A stretch of DNA of 64,000 bases, from the NCBI GenBank assembly GCA_936450465.1, contig OW388300.1, positions 17,001,266 through 17,065,265 on the forward strand, read 5' to 3'. A program made the translations under genes and the position numbers. Of this stretch, positions 22,077-34,435 are shown in pieces; position 1 is the first letter of the stretch; every line of letters starts with the position of its first letter. The DNA comes from Gibbula magus. Taxonomy: Eukaryota > Mollusca > Gastropoda > Trochida > Trochidae. Below the pieces are notes generated by a model, which saw only the letters and a program-made list of their open reading frames with translations, searched no databases and was not told the DNA's origin.

Positions 22077-23872
22077 GGTTTTATTTAACCATCAGTAACA
22101 CTCAGTTTAGAGGACTTTATTTCGGTGCTACAATGTCGTGAAGCGGTTCAACACATAGTAGGATTTCTGGACCCAGTCTGTTTTCATTCATTAACTGTTT
22201 CACATTATTCTGGTAGAAATCGTGATTTATGATTGTGTTGATGAGAACGACACAGATGATGATGGTGATAACGCCGATGATGATGCAAAATATTCAACAT
22301 GAAAATCATTTATATGAATAAGAGTTCATAAGTAATGAAAATGAACGTAATGAACATTGTATGCATGCTATCAATTATATGAACTGAAAGAGGGTAAGAT
22401 TATTATCAGTCCAAAATATAAGCTATGGTTGAAAAAAAAACATTAGATGCCAATTGATGAGATTTGTTTGAACATTAAGGACGGACATTTTAATCAAGTT
22501 TGATAACGATCTAATCTGGCACTGCTCAGACGAATCAATAACCATACACAGCCTGATGAACACCTGTGTGCCATTTATGCTTTGAGTAACACAGTTAGAG
22601 TTGCCATAATGTTAAATGGTTGACACACTAGGGAAACATATACACAATTTCCTTCACACCGTGTTACTATGTTATACAAACAAAACAGTCATTTATAAAC
22701 AAATTTGTATTTCAAATACTTTATATAATTTAGCATTTTGAAGAATTATTAGATTGGCCATTTAATAGAATTGTGACAGTATCTGGGTCCAGAAATGTTC
22801 ATTTTTGCAAGATCAATAAACTAACATTGAAAATGTACATACTGTAGGCATACTTTCACTGATCTCACCGATTTCACATCATTTCAAATAATGACAACTA
22901 CAATAGAATGCACATGGCATTAATTACCTTGCTATCTGCAAACTGGAACTCTTATTTTCCTTGTTACGATTTTTCCAAAATTAACATATTCCAAACCATA
23001 ATCTGAATGCTTCACATCTGTATTGTAATTCAAATCCTACACATACCAACACATGTTTTAAAGTTTGCAACTCTTTTAATTCATGCTTTCATACTCTGTA
23101 ATATGCATGTACATTGTAAGTTGAAACTTCAGTTCTGAGGGTAGTCAAAATATTATGGTGAAGAATATATGAACTATTTATATCGACAATTCAGGTTATC
23201 TGGAGCTTCGTTTTAAACCTTAAAACTGTGATATTGTTGGTCTTTCATTAGTTTGGATTTTCCATTTTAATATTTGTTATAACAACATCGATTATCGGAG
23301 ATTCACTAAATTCAATAAAACTATGTACATCATAGTAAAATCAAGATAGTACTAAAATAAATATGTACACCATATATTTAGATAAAAGATGCATCATATG
23401 ATATATATTATACATTAGGCACATATTGTTATAACAGGTAACAAATGACATCAACTTTACCTTGCCTTGTTTTATTGACTGTCTTACTTCAAATCAGTTT
23501 AAGTCTCCGCAAGTCTGCCAGAGCAAGATAATGTATAACGAAAATGTTTTGAAACAAGAAGGATGAACTTTTTATTGAACTAGGTTGGTTGGCTATGGAG
23601 TATATCGACAGCTTGTAAAACATATTCTTACCTAAGTGGTCAAAGATATGCCGAGTTTTAAAGTTTTCATAATGGTCATGGGATTTTGATTGGTTGACAG
23701 AACTACTTTATGCCAATTCATGAATATCTTTGCTGCCATCTTTTTAGCTAGATGACACAGATGACCATTGTCCACCCTACCTACCTCAAGTCACAGGCTA
23801 GTAAAACATTAAATAGCTAACTATGTTCAGTGTATATTTCCGAGACCACATTGACAGTACTACATTTGAAGG

Positions 23873-23997
23873 TGAGGTGAGGTGAGTTGAGTTGGGGTTT
23901 AACGCCGCTTTCAAGAGTATTGCACTTATATCGCGGCTGCTAGTATTATGGCAGGAAGAAAGCCCGCAACGCCATGTGGCTATGCTTTGCGGTGAAA
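23873..23997 (-). mobile_element. SINE type 1 fragment (tail half)
   Basis: Minus-strand copy that keeps only the end (GGTGAGGTGAG..., 'gtttaacgccgctttcaagag', 'gcggctgctagtattatggc') and stops in 'tttgcggtgaaa'. TTGAAGGTGA (23,867) and TTGAAAGGTGA (23,998) flank it and may be a slightly altered target duplication, which would make it a 5'-truncated retroposition event. Confidence 0.8.
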
Positions 23998-25530
23998 TTG
24001 AAAGGTGAAGCAGCATGCACGAGTCCCTGGCTGAACTACCAAGACGTCATGTCTTTGTGGCATGATTAACAGTCCGTCATTTAGTGACCTGATTACATTC
24101 CTATCTTACATTGCAACTGAGCGAGTCCAAAGTTACTAATTTCTCTCATTCTGCGACAATATTTACAATATAAAGGAATTGTTTATAATGGAATAAAAAA
24201 ACAACAATTATATATTAATAACACTGATAAAAAACGCTGAATGAATGTATGAGTACAATTTGGGTTTTACACTCTATTCTATGATCGTAAACTCACGTCT
24301 TGTTTTTCGATATTTATGCATTAAATGATCTATCCCTCGTGAATTTGTATGTCAAACTTGATCACAATAACTAACTCGTGGCAAATATTCCGTAATTCCT
24401 CGCAACGTGTTGATGTTTCTTGTATAACCTCCTACAGAAATGTTGTTTACCACGTAACGTGGTGTTATATTGATTTGTATCAAACTTAACGCAGCTTTTC
24501 CACTTGAATCTATTAAAACGCAGGACATACAATTAAGAGCTTTACGATTTCATTTATAGAACTTACATTTGATTAATGAACTTCGAATACTTCATATCTG
24601 TGTCAGGTGCTAATCATTTCATTAAAACGTGTATTTAGTCAATGCAACAGTGACACTAGTTTTCTATGGTGAAGACAGAGCAACATTTGTATTTCACTCG
24701 TAGTCTTCGCCTAGTCTCCCTGTCCACCTCCAACTCAGTAATCAGTAATCTATTTCCTGTTGGTTGTTATCAACTTAACATGACATGTGGTCGATAGGAG
24801 GTAATTTTCTCACTTACCACTTAAATTCCTATTTAAAAGTTGTGAGGATTAGAATGATGCATGCTTTATTTCATCAAGCAGTGTAATTGTGTTAAAGTTG
24901 ACATTATAAACTGATTAGTTTTCGCAAAAAGTTGGATATGATAGCGGTTGATTAATTTTGATTTTGATGAAATATTTATTTTTGGTTTATGTTTGGTGCC
25001 GATCTCTTTTTGTCATATTTTAGGCATACATGTTTTGTATTACCGAAATTGAAACTAAGTAGGATTCAGGAGTGGGTTAGTATGACCGTATGGCATCCTT
25101 TAGAGATATCCTAATTGTTAATTAATCCATGTGTGAGAGAAAACGTTTGCATAATAAGTATTTAAACAGATGTAGATAAAATGGTTATCGACCTTAATGT
25201 AGTTATTGATTGATTCAGGTATTGATTTCAATACAACAATCTCTTAAAACGAATTGGCAGATCGATTATATTTGGTACTTTGCAATATAGCGTCCAGTAA
25301 CATAAATACCAAATCAAGCAATCGGTACTGGAACATGCTACCAAGATGTGTTTATTGCAACACATTTAATACATAACATATCTTGTTGATTTCCGCTGAG
25401 TGTAGTGGAATAAGATTTGTTATTTACATTTCATGCATAATAACATATCAACATTACATGTTGATATTACTTAAAATATATCATTATTATGTTCCATTTG
25501 TTAAATATTTGACTTAATAACCATCACAAA

Positions 25531-27060
25531 TTGAAGTAGAATAATTTGCAATTAAGGAATGAAATATTACTTCTTACGCCATGTGCACGAATGTAACGAC
25601 ATTTGCATTTGAAACTATCATCAAGAAATGTTTTTAAAACAAGTTTGTAAAACAGTTTCATTTGTATTGAAACATAAACCTATTAGATACAAAACAGATT
25701 ACTGACCATTTCATTCACATGGATATGAATCATTCTGAAACACTTTCCATTTGTTTGTGTTTTATGAAGGAGAGGTCAAACATGGCGATTAATTAATCCA
25801 AATACATGTATCGTTGCCTCTTCTTACGGATATCAACTTTCATGGCTGCATATCTCTGTATTATTGACAGCTGGGGGCCATATTGCTGTCCAACATGTCA
25901 TTGAAGTTTTCCCTTAAACAGGATAATGGTGTTGTATGATTGCCAGTTTGACGGGATTCTCATTTGTAACTGTCACAACCATTGAATTTATGTTGAAACA
26001 TATTGTGTTCTTTGCCCTGACTTATTGTGCGTTTTTTTATATCCTTTTGACAAATAGGTTTTCATGAATTGAAGGAGATAAATTGTGTTTGCGCTGTATT
26101 TAACGTAGACCACTTGTAAGTTTGCATAACAGTTTTTAAGGTGAAGTGTATATGAATGAGAAAGTGCTAAGTCACAGATGTGTTGCACTATTGTGACGTT
26201 CATAAATTAGTATATATGCTGATTGACACGTACTTGCTGGATGGTAATACTGAAAACACACATTATTCCGTAAGTTAATGCCTAATATCGATATTAGATG
26301 CATGAGTAGACATTTAAGCTGCTGCACTGCTTGGCGGGTCTTTGCTTTCATGATGGATGGTTAAAACCAAAACACACATAATGTCAATATCCTAAAATCA
26401 ATATGAAATGTATGAGATGAAAATATCAAATTAAACATTGATACTTAGTTTCGTTATTAATATTCTTCAATGTGTCCTTATTCATACATGATAAGTGGTC
26501 ACTGATGAAATAGATTGCAAATGATTCGTGAAAAAAATACATGTTGAACCATCTCTTTAATCATATATTTTGGTCCCATTAAATATGGTTTTAACTTGGT
26601 TCATGAAGTTTATATGTCAGAATCACCGTTCTCAGCCCGGGTCAGTAAGTTAACACTGCCTATTTCCCATGATTAATTCATGTCAAGAAAAACTAATTCT
26701 TAGCTAGTAGTCTACAGCAGGTTTTATAACAGTTTGTGTGTTTCGTGCTAGTGGCAAATGTTCAAGTAATAGTACCGAGAGGTCGGGCCTTTACTGACAG
26801 GTCAGAACTAGAAAATACACCCTTGGGAAATAGGGAAATTAGGTCCTGTGTGCTAAGTAGCGTTATAATCCCTTCTCATGTATGATGGTAGGTCCCAATC
26901 ACTCTTGTAATTGTTTGTGATTTGAACTGGCAGCTCAATGCGTGATAACGGAGAAAAGTCTGTTTTGAGATACAACAAATAGTTGTTGCTTTCACAGTAC
27001 CACAAGGCTAACGGTAAATCTGAAATGTGAAATCTGAAGTGTAATTGCCATCGCCATTAA
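25531..27060 (+). repeat. Duplication block B
   Basis: Closely matches 1-1,560 over its whole length, including 'gccagtttgacgggattctc' (25,938) and 'ggtcgggcctttactgac' (26,782). The ATG-led frame at about 25,937 ends after 43 codons here, earlier than in copies A and D. Confidence 0.8.
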
Positions 27061-28130
27061 TCTTAATGAAATGGCTAATTGGTGTCAACAACTTGTCTAG
27101 TCTGCATGTCCCAGCTTTGCCACAGCATTCACTAGTAGTGCTACTTAATGTAAGTTGAAACTACTCTGTGGTTGAAGACACTGACATCTTGCATCAATTG
27201 TATAATTGCACCAGTTAACACGTTTCCTAACTATCTGACAGGGCTATGTTACATGATAAATCGCTATGATACATTTTGACTGAACCTCTCGAGAGTGGTT
27301 TCCTTTAGAGTCAGACTGTTTCGTTACACGGTTAAAGTTAACTTTGAAAAGGTTAACATTTAAAAGAGAGAAAGTACACACTTGTTGGTTTTATCATATG
27401 TATGATTTTCATTTGAATATATCTCAAGTTTTCAATGTCATACTCTAAACCTGAACAGTCAGGTGTTAAGTCAACAGTCACAGACTACTTCTACAAGTTT
27501 TTTTTGTTTTAAAAAAATAAATTTTATTTTGAATTGTAAAATTCTTCAACTGTTCATTGACATATAAGACATCTGTCCTCATTAATCAAAGATATTTTAG
27601 CTAAAATTAACCACAGTCACCAAGTAATTCATTCAAACTACTGTAGATAAGTATTATTGTATCGTGCCATAGAAAGTCAAATGCATATTTTTGAAATATT
27701 ATTGAATTAATCGAAACCAATTGAGACATGTACATTCTTTTGCCTGGCAGTCTGTATGCTCCATGGTGGGGCAAAAATAACATTCTGTGGCATGGGAACA
27801 AACACTCTTATCAGATTATTATGTTTTGGAGAAAAGTATTGAAGATAACACATGTTCTATTGCAGTGTATGGTGCTAGATAAAGCTCTAAACACCTTGCA
27901 ATATGTTAAGAAATATTGGTAATATCCTGAGGATGTAGATCTACATGTATCCATTATTATACTAATATATCCCGATTACTGAATGTTATCATAAACTAGA
28001 ATAACAGTTTGAATTTCACTGTTAAAACATAAAATATAAAAACGCAAGAATGTGTTTTAAAACAGATGCTAGGATCTGGCATTTTGTACCTGTATTATCT
28101 ATCTTATCTTTAATTAAGCAAGTGATAAAT
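27061..28130. other. No recognised feature
   Basis: AT-rich DNA. The first ~60 bases still belong to the duplicated block. Overlapping frames on opposite strands at 27,607-27,922 have no recognisable domain. Confidence 0.5.
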
Positions 28131-29290
28131 TACTACGCTGAGCCATACCAGCCATGGTGCATTGTCCTGTTTTCGATCAGAAATCTGTACTCACGCCTTT
28201 GTATCGTCGCTATACTGACTCCATGAGCATTAAAACGGTATGTCCGGTAACAGTAAGTACTTCTCGATAAACACAGTTAAAAACGTCTGGCATATTTTCT
28301 CAAACAACAAACTGTATTTCTGAAAGGTTAATATTATCCCTGACGCAAAATATACAAGGGGAAGATGTGATAAGTAATCAGGGAACAGAGCCACAAGCAC
28401 ACGTTGTTACATTGCGTGTGAAGATTCCTGCCATAGCGAGTTTCCCCATCGAACGGAAAATGCCATTAGGAGTATGAGATGGCCAGCCATGATTAAAGTG
28501 GTTTGTATGACACATCTTAAAAAGAGTGCCACACCACCCACAACAAGGTGATCGCATTTCATATTATCGTATTAACATCAACGTCAACAACGACCTTGAA
28601 TGCCACACGTCCATTATCCCATTATGGATTTTGTAGGTATTGCAGTTAATAACCTTCCACCATCAGGTCCAATGGTCTATCTTAACCTGTAAAACGCAAT
28701 TCACTTTCGTACTAACACAAACTCGGCAATCAGTTACAACGATCTTCAATGTCTTATGGTAGGAAGAGAGTGAAGGATGTTAAAGGAAACCCTTCAGAGT
28801 TATATAAAATAATCTGAATTTTAATGATAATATTGGCATTTAAATTCATATGAATGCATACATATCCTTTTCCAACGTGTATTGAAGTGCATGTTTGTGA
28901 AGCTTTTCAGTCAATATGCTTTGACTTATTTTGTTTTATTAAAAGCTATCTTCATTTCAATATTTATTTGTGGAAATATAGTTGTACACCACCTCAAACA
29001 CATTATTACTGGTGAACATCTTTAATGTATTATGGCCGAACAGCATTGCCCTCGCTATTCAGAAGATAGGTTCAACTTGTTTCTTCTTTTTCTAAAAAAA
29101 AAACTGTTAAAGTTAATGATGATATCGATCATGTCTGTTTACGAACAAAAGTTGAGGTAATCCGAGAAGAAATAAAGGGATATAAGAACTATCCTATATG
29201 CATGTGAGCATCCATCAGTTGTTGATTTAGTTTACTTGATTGACGGCATTGGAATAAGACAAAGGATATGGTTCCAATGCCTACTGCTAG
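28131..29290 (+). repeat. Duplication patches L2 and L3 (unit 1)
   Basis: 28,145-28,690 matches 11,420-12,060, and 28,850-29,275 matches 13,380-13,800. Here the two patches are adjacent, whereas in unit 0 they are separated by the 1.2-kb insert. That makes this the informative uninserted copy. Confidence 0.75.
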
Positions 29291-29564
29291 GGCTACAATC
29301 CAAACGGTACACAAAAACGGTACAAATATACACGTAAACAGTTCACAATTCACCGCATTAGGACGACAAACCTTCCTAAACTAAATCCTAATCCTCTAAA
29401 ACTGAATTCATATCCTCTTAAACGGGTGACAAATCGCTTGACAGAGACTCGAACCACGCATGACGGCCAAAAACAGTAGCAAAGAACTGCCGTCGAGCTT
29501 GCAAGACGAACGACAAATCAAGAGGAATGATCAACAAATCGTCCGCAGCCTCGTTCTCAGTCTA
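29291..29564. other. Left edge of unit-specific insert
   Basis: Similarity to unit 0 stops at about 29,290. The sequence is richer in CG dinucleotides than its surroundings ('aatcgtccgcagcctcg'). No family was recognised. Confidence 0.45.
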
Positions 29565-29571
29565 GCAAAAT

Positions 29572-29761
29572 GGCGGCAAGCAAAGAAGACGGAATATTGG
29601 TGAATGAATTATATCTTCTAAAGTACACGTTGATATATAGCGCAAAAATTCCTTACTGTAATAAGCTTCAGATCTATGTGCATAGATGTCATTGTCAAGC
29701 TTGCGATTCTACAAAATCTGGTACCCAGATCGGCCAGGCGAGGTTTTCTTTTCAACTTTGA
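29572..29761 (+). CDS. Possible first coding exon, doubtful
   Basis: An ATG in good context (gcaaaATGG) opens MAASKEDGIL. A possible splice donor follows about 29 nt in (ATTG|GTGAAT), or the frame may run to 29,761. It is preceded by CG-richer DNA, as expected of a 5' untranslated region. About 1 kb downstream lies a decayed zinc-finger region, so both could be remnants of one gene (inference). From 29,607 the frame overlaps an 80-bp segment repeated inverted at 34,436, which argues that anything after the putative donor is intron or mobile DNA. No domain was recognised. Confidence 0.2.
29607..29686. repeat. Left arm of long-range inverted repeat
   Basis: Matches the inverse complement of 34,436-34,512 at roughly 80% by eye, e.g. 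'gttgatatatagcgca' and 'cttcagatctatgtgcat'. The arms bracket about 4.75 kb carrying the zinc-finger pseudogene. Confidence 0.7.
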
Positions 29762-30495
29762 GTAGATTTGTAGGCTTAAGCTACGCACCTAAGATGGAAC
29801 CTTTACTAGTCTGAAGTGAAGTAAAGTAAACAATATGTGTGTTTCTGTATGTAATCATCTTCTTCAATATTGTGTGATCTATGATAGCAGTTTTGATTTA
29901 CCAAGTCATTTTCATTTTGCAAACGAACTTTGATTTTTCTCGCGCTTTCCAGGTGCACATTGACAGGTAAATTTTAGTTGGTTGATTGATCAAAGTTGTT
30001 TATTTACAATTCACAGATTCAACATGAGGATGTGTCAGCTCTATCAGCTCTGTTATTAGATTCCCATGTAACTGAAATCCCAGCATCCTCGGTTACCCAT
30101 GGTTTAATATATGCTCCGTTACTCTCCACTAAATCACCCATGTGAAACTCTATCAGAGAAATCTGTACTAAAATTACCCGCCCTTTGCCGGCGTGACGAA
30201 GTCAGTAACCAAAGAAAATGCTCAATAGGATAAGACGGAAATGGTCAAGGGAGATAACCGGTGACGGATGACTCACAAAATGACCTCGCATGCTTTTCAA
30301 CGAAGTGATATGAATTGTCATTGGCTCGCAGGTCCAAGCTGCGTAGGCTGAAATCAGCGACTTGCAAGAAACACCTCCTACCAGCACATCAATTAAAGAT
30401 CATCTTTATATTAAACGTATATGCATGTCATGTCATGTCTTGTAAACATACTTTACATACATACTCTATTCTCACACTTGGTTCAGGAATAAGCA
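29762..30495. other. No recognised feature
   Basis: Spacer between the possible first exon and the zinc-finger remnant; it could be intron if the two belong together. CG-bearing stretch at 30,180-30,280. No repeat family recognised. Confidence 0.4.
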
Positions 30496-30609
30496 ATGGC
30501 AATATGTCCTGGGAATAGTATTCCTTTATTTAGGTCATTTAAAACTATTACTTCAGGTATTTCTTGTATTTCAAAGCTCCAAGAGATACCAATCTTCATG
30601 TCAACTGCA

Positions 30610-31560
30610 GGCCATGTGGTAAGAACTTTAAGAGCCAAGCAACACTACGTGCACATAGAAGGAGAAAACATGTACGAAAATACAACTTCGGGTGTGACAC
30701 TTGTGACATGACCAGTCACCTTCTTCAACACTGAGCTACGGAAAGAGCACAACACTAAAGTGCATACTCATCAAGGAGTTTGTAAGCTGCGGAAAAGTGT
30801 TCAAAACCTTTGAGGCATGAGGCGTCATGTACAATACCATACAGTTTCATTCACAAAGTGTGACGTATGTGACAAGACTGTAAAAGCACTCCCAAGACAC
30901 ATAAAAACACACTCATTGGAACATCATTGTGAACTAGTGACAAGAAATTTGCCACTAAGTACAAGCTGAATGTTCAAAGTGCCATACATGAACTTACCCG
31001 CGAAAGTACAAATGCGAAAAGTGTACATACACCAGTATCTGGTACTCCTCTCTAAAGAGATGATATGGACATTGAAGGTGCTCCCGGTCCAGTGACACAT
31101 GTGGCCATTGATTTAAAGGGACAGTAGCACGTTTTTCACGTGAAATAAGTCGATGAAATGTAATTGAAAAATAATCCCTTCCCTCTTCGAAAAACAAGCT
31201 ATAAAATGAGTGTACATGGTTCGTAAAGACATGGAAATCGTTTTTTGTCATTCGAAAAACTAAATTGTGTTCACAATAAAATGGCCGTCATGCAGTTTTT
31301 GCTTTCTACGCAACTGTTTTTACCACTACGGGAAATTGGTTTGTGTAATAAGATATTTTACCCTCTTAAGTAAATATAAATGACATGAACTATCATTATA
31401 AATGGAAAATTTGAACAAATAAAATTTGAAAAAAACCGTGATACTGCCCCTTTAAGGACAAATATAACCTTTAAAGACACAACATGCAAATGTGGTCAAT
31501 CCAAAAAGAAGGTTGAATGGGAAGACATTTGATTGTCTCTTGCATGAGACCACAATGTCT
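30610..31560 (+). pseudogene. C2H2 zinc-finger protein pseudogene
   Basis: Five or six C2H2 fingers can be read if frames are switched. Finger 1 (about 30,607-30,672) is canonical: C-R-P-C, 12 residues with F and L in place, H-x4-H. Finger 2 (CDTC, about 30,691) is followed by an in-frame stop. Finger 3 (C-x2-C-G-K-V-F-K-T-F-E, then M-R-R-H-V-Q-Y-H, about 30,782-30,850) needs frameshifts. Finger 4 reads CDVC...H-I-K-T-H (30,866-30,915) with a short nine-residue spacing. Finger 5 has lost a Cys (Ser) and a His (Gln). A further finger (about 31,090-31,490) is split by a MITE and has stops. C2H2 arrays normally bind DNA or RNA in the nucleus, but this one cannot be translated. Which zinc-finger family is unknown. 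Confidence 0.8.
31117..31451. mobile_element. TTAA-flanked MITE inside the zinc-finger pseudogene
   Basis: The ends AGGGACAGTAGCACG / CGTGATACTGCCCCT are inverted repeats of about 20 bp, bounded by TTAA on both sides (31,113-31,116 and 31,452-31,455). Removing it rejoins a finger-like pattern (C-G-H ... F-K-D-K-Y-N-L). A second copy is at 62,105. The TTAA target suggests piggyBac-type mobilisation, although the ends do not begin CCC; superfamily is inference. Confidence 0.88.
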
Positions 31561-32840
31561 GTTAAAGGGAGTATCTGATCAGGTTTCATTATCTATTTTA
31601 TTTTCTTTACTAAGAAAAATATTACTCTCACTAATGTTTTAAGCGGAGTGTGCTAACTTGAGGTATCAATAACATTATATATAAACGTGAATGTCCAATA
31701 AAATTGTGCTTCCACAAATAACACCTGATAGAACCTTCACTTTAATAGCTTATAAATACCGGTAATAAGAAAATAATGATTGAAGAACCAACTTTCAGTT
31801 TTTAAAAAAAATGTATTAAATCTTTGATCTCAAATGTTATGAATGTGCCAAATACATTTTCCCTATAACTATAACTTATGTGTCAAACAGATTCGTTCAA
31901 TATATAGATCAAGATTAACTTGAACAGTTTTGGCGCACTTCTGAAACTATGGCAATCAATATTGGCCATAAGTATATGCTATTTGGAGCATTGTTTGCTT
32001 CTGCACTGGCTACTTTGGTTTGGTAGCTATGACATTGCCAAAATGATTTCTTTAATCTTGCTTGCATGCAAGCATAGACTCATTGCCTGCATGATTATTA
32101 CAATATGTACTCATCATTCCGTCCGACATGTATAGAATCCTACTCTTGGTGACAATGAAAATGTGAAAAGAAACTTTTTAATGGTATTTATTTTAATTAT
32201 TTTTGAGATTTTTCTCTAATAATATCTGTTGTGTGACAGAAGTAGTATATTTTTGTGGCCATCCAAAAGTAGTTATGCTCATTATCAGGTATCATGGTTT
32301 TACAATTGCCGAACTTAATATATGTCTTATGAATCATTAGAAGTTTTCTAGAATATCATGTGTTCATGCTAGAATAGACTTCTGATCGCATGACTATTGC
32401 AATATGTCTTTGATGTAGTAATCATTCCAATCCGTCCGACTATCTTTGAAATATTATACTCTGACATATGTGATATTTTTAGTAGGTAAACTGTCATTCA
32501 AATAGGTGTGACTTTTATCCGCCGTTTGAGTATACAATCATATTTTCATAAATCTTCATTATAATTCTTGAATGTGCCAAATCTATGTAAGCATGTATCA
32601 TCAATTGTTATCTGGAACAAATGAACACATTGTTTCAAAGACAACTGTAAGGTAACATGTCCCAAATCAAAGTTCATATATTGGCAGTAAATGTATTGAA
32701 GCAACACTACTTTGAAAGACAAGTGATACTTTCAAATATGCATTCTATGTTTATCAAAATCATTCTTAAATTCATGAATATTGCTGATGGTACATCCATA
32801 ATCAAGTCTAAAGTGTAGTCCATTCCTATTTGTATGTAAT
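31561..32840. other. No gene recognised; small direct duplication
   Basis: 'gcatgattattacaatatg...tccgtccgac' at 32,089-32,128 recurs as 'gcatgactattgcaatatg...ccgtccgac' at 32,388-32,441, about 300 bp on. This suggests an old local duplication. Otherwise nothing. Confidence 0.5.
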
Positions 32841-32970
32841 AGATACATGATGACACAAGTGGTGTATACAAAATATCATCGAGCTATCGTCTCACGAGGG
32901 GGCGGAGCCCCCGAGTGAGTGATAGCGAGATGATATTTTGTATACACCAACTTGTGTCAATCATGTATCT
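32841..32970. mobile_element. Foldback MITE with GC-rich apex
   Basis: Arms of about 47 nt (32,841-32,887 and 32,923-32,970) pair almost perfectly: AGATACATGATGACACAAG opposite CTTGTGTCAATCATGTATCT. The apex contains a second short palindrome, GGGGGCGGAGCCCCC. Strongly hairpin-forming and non-coding. Confidence 0.85.
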
Positions 32971-33942
32971 GTTTTATCCAATGGGCAACGTTCGACAAAT
33001 ATGCGCCTGTCACGTGACATGATTTTCTGTCTGGAAAAATCAGCTTTACCGTTTACCCGTTTCACTTAAGGAAGTCAGTCGGGCTTTGGAACCAGTCCCG
33101 CATTTCCTTTTCCCGGCTGGTGTTTTCGAGCCATGTGAAATTTCTTCTTACATCAACATACAGAATTGTCAAGTGAATAATTATCATCCCTAAATGACGG
33201 TTCATTATTTTCCGCTGGATTGATTATCTTCGTGTTAATCCATGACAATTTAAAAACAATGATGTTGTTTTAGAATTTTGTTTATAGTTTCTAATCAGCT
33301 GATTATTTGTTTTATCAGTAAAGGAGTGACATTTGTTTTTTTCTACTGAGGGACACACAGCCCTTTGATGTCATCTGGTTTTGCAACATTGTTGTAATTA
33401 CTCAAGGTCGTCAGCAAGGTGTCTGTAGCTCCGCCCTTCGACCGCCCTGCAGCTCCACTGTGGTCCTATCAGAGAGTTTAAAATAACTGTGGCTGATAAA
33501 TAAGTGACGTCATAGATACAACCATACTTTCCTTGATACATGCTATATCGTCTCAAAAACATCAAAGGGAATTTAACCGCCCATTGGATAATTACAAAAT
33601 AAAGCTCAGTTGAGGCTAACATTCAAACATATATTTGTTTGTCAGAGAACTCTAGTGTATACCAAATGTATCTTCAACAAATCATTCCTCATTAATCAAG
33701 TTTATCATGTTGGAAAAAAATTCCTGTATGTATTTACAAAATAAAGCTAAAATAAATCATTCAAACATCTTTGTTCTTGTTTGTCTAAGAACTCTGGGTT
33801 AAGTTTGCACTCGTTCATTTTGTGGTAATTTCGCACACTAACAGCACCTCTTCCAGGCTCACGGGGACTGGTCAACCCCATTGGTTCTCATCTTGCCAGT
33901 CTCCTCCTTTCCCTTGAATCGAACAGATGGTCCTACAAATAT
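32971..33942. other. No gene recognised; ~140-bp direct duplication
   Basis: 33,597-33,660 and 33,737-33,800 share 'aaaataaagct', 'attcaaacat' and 'tgtttgtc.(a)gaactct', a two-copy direct repeat. A GC-richer patch (33,405-33,475) has no recognised content. Confidence 0.5.
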
Positions 33943-34324
33943 AAAAAAATAGAGCCATGGGCTATGTATCTCAACAGGGTTTATATTGTTTAATGATGAA
34001 GACTGAAATAGATTGTTAGATCATGGCCCGTGAGGCCCATATTTGGGGCCACATGTCACCAAATCTACAATTTAGAATCTCAATCGCTAAAGACTCTGCA
34101 CACACCATTTCAGCCTTCTAGGTCTTTTTGTTCTGGAGATGAAGATGAAAATAGGATTTAAGATCATGGCCTGTGAGGCCCTTATTTGGAGCACCAGGGT
34201 CACCAATCTACAATTTAGAATCTCCATTGACTAAAGAGTCTGCACAAAACTGTTCAGCTCTTTAGACCTTTTGGAACTGGAGAAAAAGATGAAAACAGGT
34301 TTTTTAAATTTACAATTTAGAATC
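33943..34324 (-). mobile_element. Minus-strand copy of the AGCTCATCAGG / 145-bp-unit element (partial)
   Basis: It begins with the inverse of the right end of the 47,405-48,800 element ('aaaaatagagccatgggct', 'caacagggttta'). About two and a half diverged ~145-bp units follow ('tctacaatttagaatctc', 'tctggagatgaagatgaaaat', 'ttttggaactggag'). It stops where a SINE fragment begins at 34,325. Confidence 0.85.
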
Positions 34325-34422
34325 GTGTAGAACAGTTCTCTACAGCAGGCAAAGTTTCCGTGCCCCTGGCGGGATTCGAACCACAGACATTTTCATCCGA
34401 AGCCGAACACGTTAACTAGAAT
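34325..34422 (-). mobile_element. SINE type 1 fragment (head part)
   Basis: Inverse of 'gaactgttctacacg' through box B (TGGCGGGATTCGAACC) to 'cgaacacgttaac'. It abuts the truncated 145-bp-unit element directly, so one event removed part of both. Confidence 0.8.
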
Positions 34423-34435
34423 GGGAAGCCTGAAT

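Larger units (their letters stand above)
20983..25530 (+). repeat. Duplication unit 1, proximal part
   Basis: Collinear with 34,880-37,430. 21,360-21,410 matches 34,945; 21,770-21,960 matches 35,725-35,900 and 43,770-43,930 ('atcatgttatagttggagcagaaatcaat'). 23,280-23,480 matches 36,232-36,390, 23,640-23,745 matches 36,398-36,500, and 24,560-25,320 matches 36,525-37,335. Identity is high enough to follow by eye, with many indels. No frame is conserved. A patch at 22,077-22,125 matches 36,070-36,120 in inverted orientation. Confidence 0.75.

Noticed and set aside
30994..31251. 85-codon minus-strand frame
   Set aside because: Lies across the TTAA MITE and its border; antisense to the zinc-finger remnant.
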